This document shows, one piece after another, positions 60,812 to 64,000 of a stretch of 64,000 nucleotides of DNA. The notes under the pieces were generated by a model, which saw only the letters and a program-made list of their open reading frames with translations, did no database searches and was not told the origin of the DNA. Location: positions 150,010,124-150,074,123 of the forward strand of contig NC_035441.2 in assembly GCF_002127325.2 (NCBI RefSeq), in the 5' to 3' direction. The position numbers and the translations under genes were made by a program. Every line of letters starts with the position of its first letter. The stretch's first letter is position 1. Source of the stretch: Helianthus annuus (Eukaryota > Streptophyta > Magnoliopsida > Asterales > Asteraceae).

Positions 60812-61942
60812 TCATTTCTCTCGTCTCTGTCTCTAACACTACAAATCAAGATATAAAAGTGTTGGATGTTAAAACACAATGTCAAGAAATCCTCCAGCAT
60901 TACCAGCATAAATGCTAAAACACAATGGTATTAAACTGCTGGATGTTAAAACACAATGTCAAGAAATCCTCCAGCATTACCAACATGGATGGTAAAACAC
61001 AGCATCAAGAAATCCTCCAGCATTACCAACATGAATGCTAAAACACAACTGTATTAATCTGCTTGCTGTTAAAACACAATGTAAAGAAATCCCCCATCAT
61101 TACCATCATGGATGGTAAAACACAGTGTCAAGAAATCCTCCAGCATTACCAACATGAATGCTAAAACAAAACTATAAATCTTATTGCTGTTAAAACTCAA
61201 TGTCAAGAAATCCTCCAGCATTACCAGCATTGATGGTAAAACACAGTGTCAAGAAATCCTCCATCATTACCAACATGAATGCTAAAACACAACTGTATTA
61301 CTCTGCTTGCTGTTAAAACACAATGTCAAGAAATCCTCCAGCATTACCAGCATGGATGGTAAAACACAGCGTCAAGAAATCCTCCATCATTACCAACATA
61401 AATGCTAAAACACAACTGTATTAATCTGCTTGCTGTTAAAACACAATGTCAAGAAATCCTCCAGCATAACCAACGTGGATGGTATAACACAGCGTCAAGA
61501 AAAACTCCAGCATTACCAAGAACATGCTGATGATTTTCCAGATAAACTTTGAAAATCTACAAAAAAAACTATAATAGTAAACAAAAAAATAATTGTAATT
61601 ACCATCTCCACATTCAACAAGTGTGTTTGAAGCCATAATTTTCCTTTCAGCAAAATAATATTGAATACGACTGAAGCTTGTGAACAAATAACGATCGAAC
61701 ATTTGATACATATGTATGATTTGAAATCGAGAACAACAAAAAATCTGAAAATCATGGAAACAATCAGTTACAAACTCAAGTAAGTGCAATATTAGTTAAT
61801 GAATATAATTTCCAAATATAAAATTAGAATGTGAAAGTACATAAATGCCCTTTTAATTAAAATCCTTCAATGCCACATGTCCAATTCTTATTGCTTCCTA
61901 GACTTTTTAGGAAAAACCCACTTTCCACCTAACTCCTCCTCT
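60514..61942. mobile_element. Family H foldback-ended element, copy 2
   Basis: About 1.43 kb with the same ends as copy 1, including GAAAGTCTAGGAAGCGATCT at the left and its inverse at the right. Contains a CT microsatellite (60743-60812) and a longer-period minisatellite. Non-coding. Confidence 0.75.
60865..61525 (+). repeat. About five tandem 123-bp units in family H copy 2
   Basis: Each unit begins GTTAAAACACAATGTCAAGA, contains two AAATCCTCCAGCATTACCA blocks, and ends CTGTATTAATCTGCTTGCT. Copy 1 shares only the short AAAACACAACTGTAT part, so the arrays expanded separately. Confidence 0.85.
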
Positions 61943-61948
61943 ATATAC

Positions 61949-61957
<9 letters not shown>

Positions 61958-62004
<47 letters not shown>
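61958..62004. repeat. (TA)n microsatellite
   Basis: TA run, preceded by ATACATACATACAT, between families H and G. Confidence 0.96.
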
Positions 62005-62005
<1 letters not shown>

Positions 62006-62008
<3 letters not shown>

Positions 62009-62390
62009 GGCCGCTAGAATGAGAACCACCTCCAGTTGTAAGAACCGCGAGAACTACTTGATCCGGGGCGAGGTGGACCAATTTTTTTTCGAAAACGTAG
62101 ATGCATGTATTATAAACACATTCGTAAAAAAAAAAATTAAAAAATGCCGTGCGTGTAGTTTTTTACACCACAAGTTTGTGGTTTACGAGTTCTGTAAATT
62201 TACGGAACTCGTAAACCACAAACTTGTGGTGTAAAAAACTACACGCACGGCATTTTTTTTAATTTTTTTACGAATGTGTTTATAATACATGCATCTACGT
62301 TTTTGAAAAAAAAATTTGGTCCACCTCGCCCCGTACGGTGTGGTTCTCGCGGTTCTTACAACTCGAGGTGGTTCTCATTCTAGCAGTCCC
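62006..62390. mobile_element. Family G foldback element, short hairpin copy
   Basis: 385 bp with ends like 56342-58689 (GCCGCTAGAATGAGAACCAC then GTAAGAACCGCGAGAAC; inverse at the right) but an unrelated interior that is a nearly perfect palindrome centred at about 62200 (CCACAAGTTTGTGGTTTACG against CGTAAACCACAAACTTGTGG). Confidence 0.8.
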
Positions 62391-62411
62391 ATATATATAT
62401 ATATATATATA

Positions 62412-62789
62412 GCCTTTAGTTCAGTTAAAAACCACCACGAGTTGTAAGAACCTTGAGAACTCTTACTTTTCGAGCGAGTTGAGCCATGATTTGCACAAAC
62501 ATAGAAAAAATTATTATAAACACATCTGTAAAAACAAAAACAAAAAATTGTCGAGTCTTAGTTACGTCTGATGTAAGTTATATCTATGCCTGAAATACTT
62601 TTTTTTACGACGATAATAGTTTTTACACCTGATGTAAATATTTGCATGTGACATTTTTTTATTTTATTTTTTGGTGAAACAGGTGATTTTTTTAGAGAGT
62701 TTTAAGTTTTTTTTTTTTAAAAAAAACTTTTGGAAGGCCTAGTTCTCATGGTTTTCCTAACTCAAGATGGTTCTCACTTTACCCTTTTC
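62412..62789. mobile_element. Family I foldback element, copy 2
   Basis: About 378 bp, close to 19710-20089. Ends GCCTTTAGTTCAGTTAAAAA and, inverse, GGTTCTCACTTTACCC. TA tracts on both sides. Confidence 0.7.
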
Positions 62790-62819
62790 ATATATATATA
62801 TATTCAAAATACATCTACA

Positions 62820-63379
62820 TCTATACTAATATAAAATAAATGTTAGATGTATACCAAAGTAATTTAACTTACCTTAAAGTTCAAAACATATTAGTACATT
62901 ATTTTATAAACTTCTAATTAATACACTAAATGCACTTTCTCAACAATTGTATTGCTCTCATGAAAAATAGGAATATAACTAGATCCCATAAGAAAAATAT
63001 TATACTAGATAAATAACATTATTAATAATGTCATGTAATAACCATGTATGTTCAAGCCTGATGGCTTCTTTCTTTCTTTGAAATCAGTATGGCTTCAAAA
63101 CCGGTTCAGGTTTTTATTTTAAGAATGATTAGAACCGGATTTGGCTAAATCAGTTTGTGCTGGAAATCGGGGTGGAACAAAAATAAACAGAACTTCCTAA
63201 AACCGACTGGGATTGGGGAAAACTAAAACCATTTTTGTTTTCCTTTTATTTTTTTTATTTTTGTAATAGTTTAGTTTTAGGTGGTTTTTTAAAATTGTCA
63301 ATGTTATTCGTCTCCATTACATTTAAATTTTATTCAAAAATGCGAGACTCCTTCGCGATGCGAGGCAAGCCACTTCTAG
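62820..63379 (+). mobile_element. Helitron family J copy 12
   Basis: TCTATACTAATATAAAATAA start; 3' hairpin CTTCGCGATGCGAGGCAAG, then CCACTTCTAG|T intact. Confidence 0.8.
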
Positions 63380-63406
63380 TATATGTGTGTGTATATATAT
63401 AATACA

Positions 63407-63995
63407 TCTATACTTATTATTATATAATATATATTAGATGGATACCAAAGTAAGTTAACTTTATTTGAGAATGATATCTTTGTAATTTATCTTAATGTTC
63501 AAGACATACATTATTTAATAAACAACTAATTATTACACTAAATTTACTTTCTTAATAATATTTATTGCTCTCATCAAAAATAGTAGGAATATAAATAGAT
63601 CATATAAGAAAATGTATATTCAGATGTTTTTCTTAAACATGAATTTTTTTAAACATAAAACCCTGATGGCTTCTTTTTTTTTCTCTCAAATCGGTATGGG
63701 TCCAAAACCGGTTTGGGTTTTTATTTTAAGAATGATTAGAAGTGGTTTTGGCTAAATCAGCTTGGGCTAGGAATCAGAGTAAGGCAAAAATAAACAAAAC
63801 TTCCTAGAACCGACTGGGATTGGGGAAGCCAAAACCATTTTTGTTTTCCTTTTTTTTATTTTTGTAATAGTTTAGCTCTAGGTATTTTTTTGGTTTAAAT
63901 TATTAATGTTATTTTTACTGTTTCATCTCCATTACATTTTAAATTGTTTTAAAATCAGTGTATCTCTATCGCGATGCGCGGTGGGCCACTTCTAG
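63407..63995 (+). mobile_element. Helitron family J copy 13
   Basis: TCTATACTTATTATTATATA start; 3' end TATCGCGATGCGCGGTGGGC then CACTTCTAG, followed by C rather than T. Lies head to tail after copy 12 with a 27-bp TA-rich spacer. Confidence 0.8.
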
Positions 63996-64000
63996 CATAT

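Noticed and set aside
59090..61525. Regular spacing suggestive of a CRISPR array
   Set aside because: Units are repeated throughout, with no unique spacers, in a plant transposon; it is a minisatellite.

Overview
This is plant nuclear DNA, almost entirely transposable elements. No intact host gene is visible. The evidence is two nested, LTR-identical retrotransposons with plant-type primer sites, plant Helitron ends, hundreds of bases of (TA)n, and remnants of a plant B3-domain gene. Retroelement protein styles (the accessory ORF at 0.2-1.6 kb and the long Copia gag) recall the daisy family (Asteraceae), but that placement is from memory and unchecked.

Layout. 1-4.4 kb: the 5' part of a minus-strand Copia-like element (LTR 3635-4440, tRNA-iMet primer site, accessory ORF 1602-193 running off the window through a frameshift). 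5.4-25.2 kb: three copies of a 1.1-1.5 kb repeat that carries a promoter-like segment, several non-autonomous Helitrons and foldback elements, and a complete young Copia derivative (10050-16991) that encodes only gag and protease. 25.8-28.9 kb: a broken B3 gene whose 3' half exists as a ~1 kb palindrome. 28.9-33.6 kb: a decayed Tat-like Gypsy element. 33.9-45.2 kb: a solo Copia LTR split by a complete Gypsy/Tat element (34581-45138) with identical LTRs, a gag-pro stop in a tobamovirus-type readthrough context, a deletion in pol, and a spliced accessory gene on the opposite strand. 45.2-64 kb: a string of foldback elements (families here called A to I) and Helitrons (family J), separated by (TA)n tracts.

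The two young retroelements are both defective for their own pol (one lacks integrase, RT and RNase H; the other has a frameshifting deletion in pol), yet both have exact 5-bp target duplications and identical LTRs. They were therefore either mobilised by enzymes from elsewhere or damaged very recently. The foldback families B, C, G and I have unrelated interiors but a common terminal module built on repeated RGAACC motifs, and nearly all sit in (TA)n. This is the most coherent candidate for an undescribed system here. Family letters are labels for this window only.
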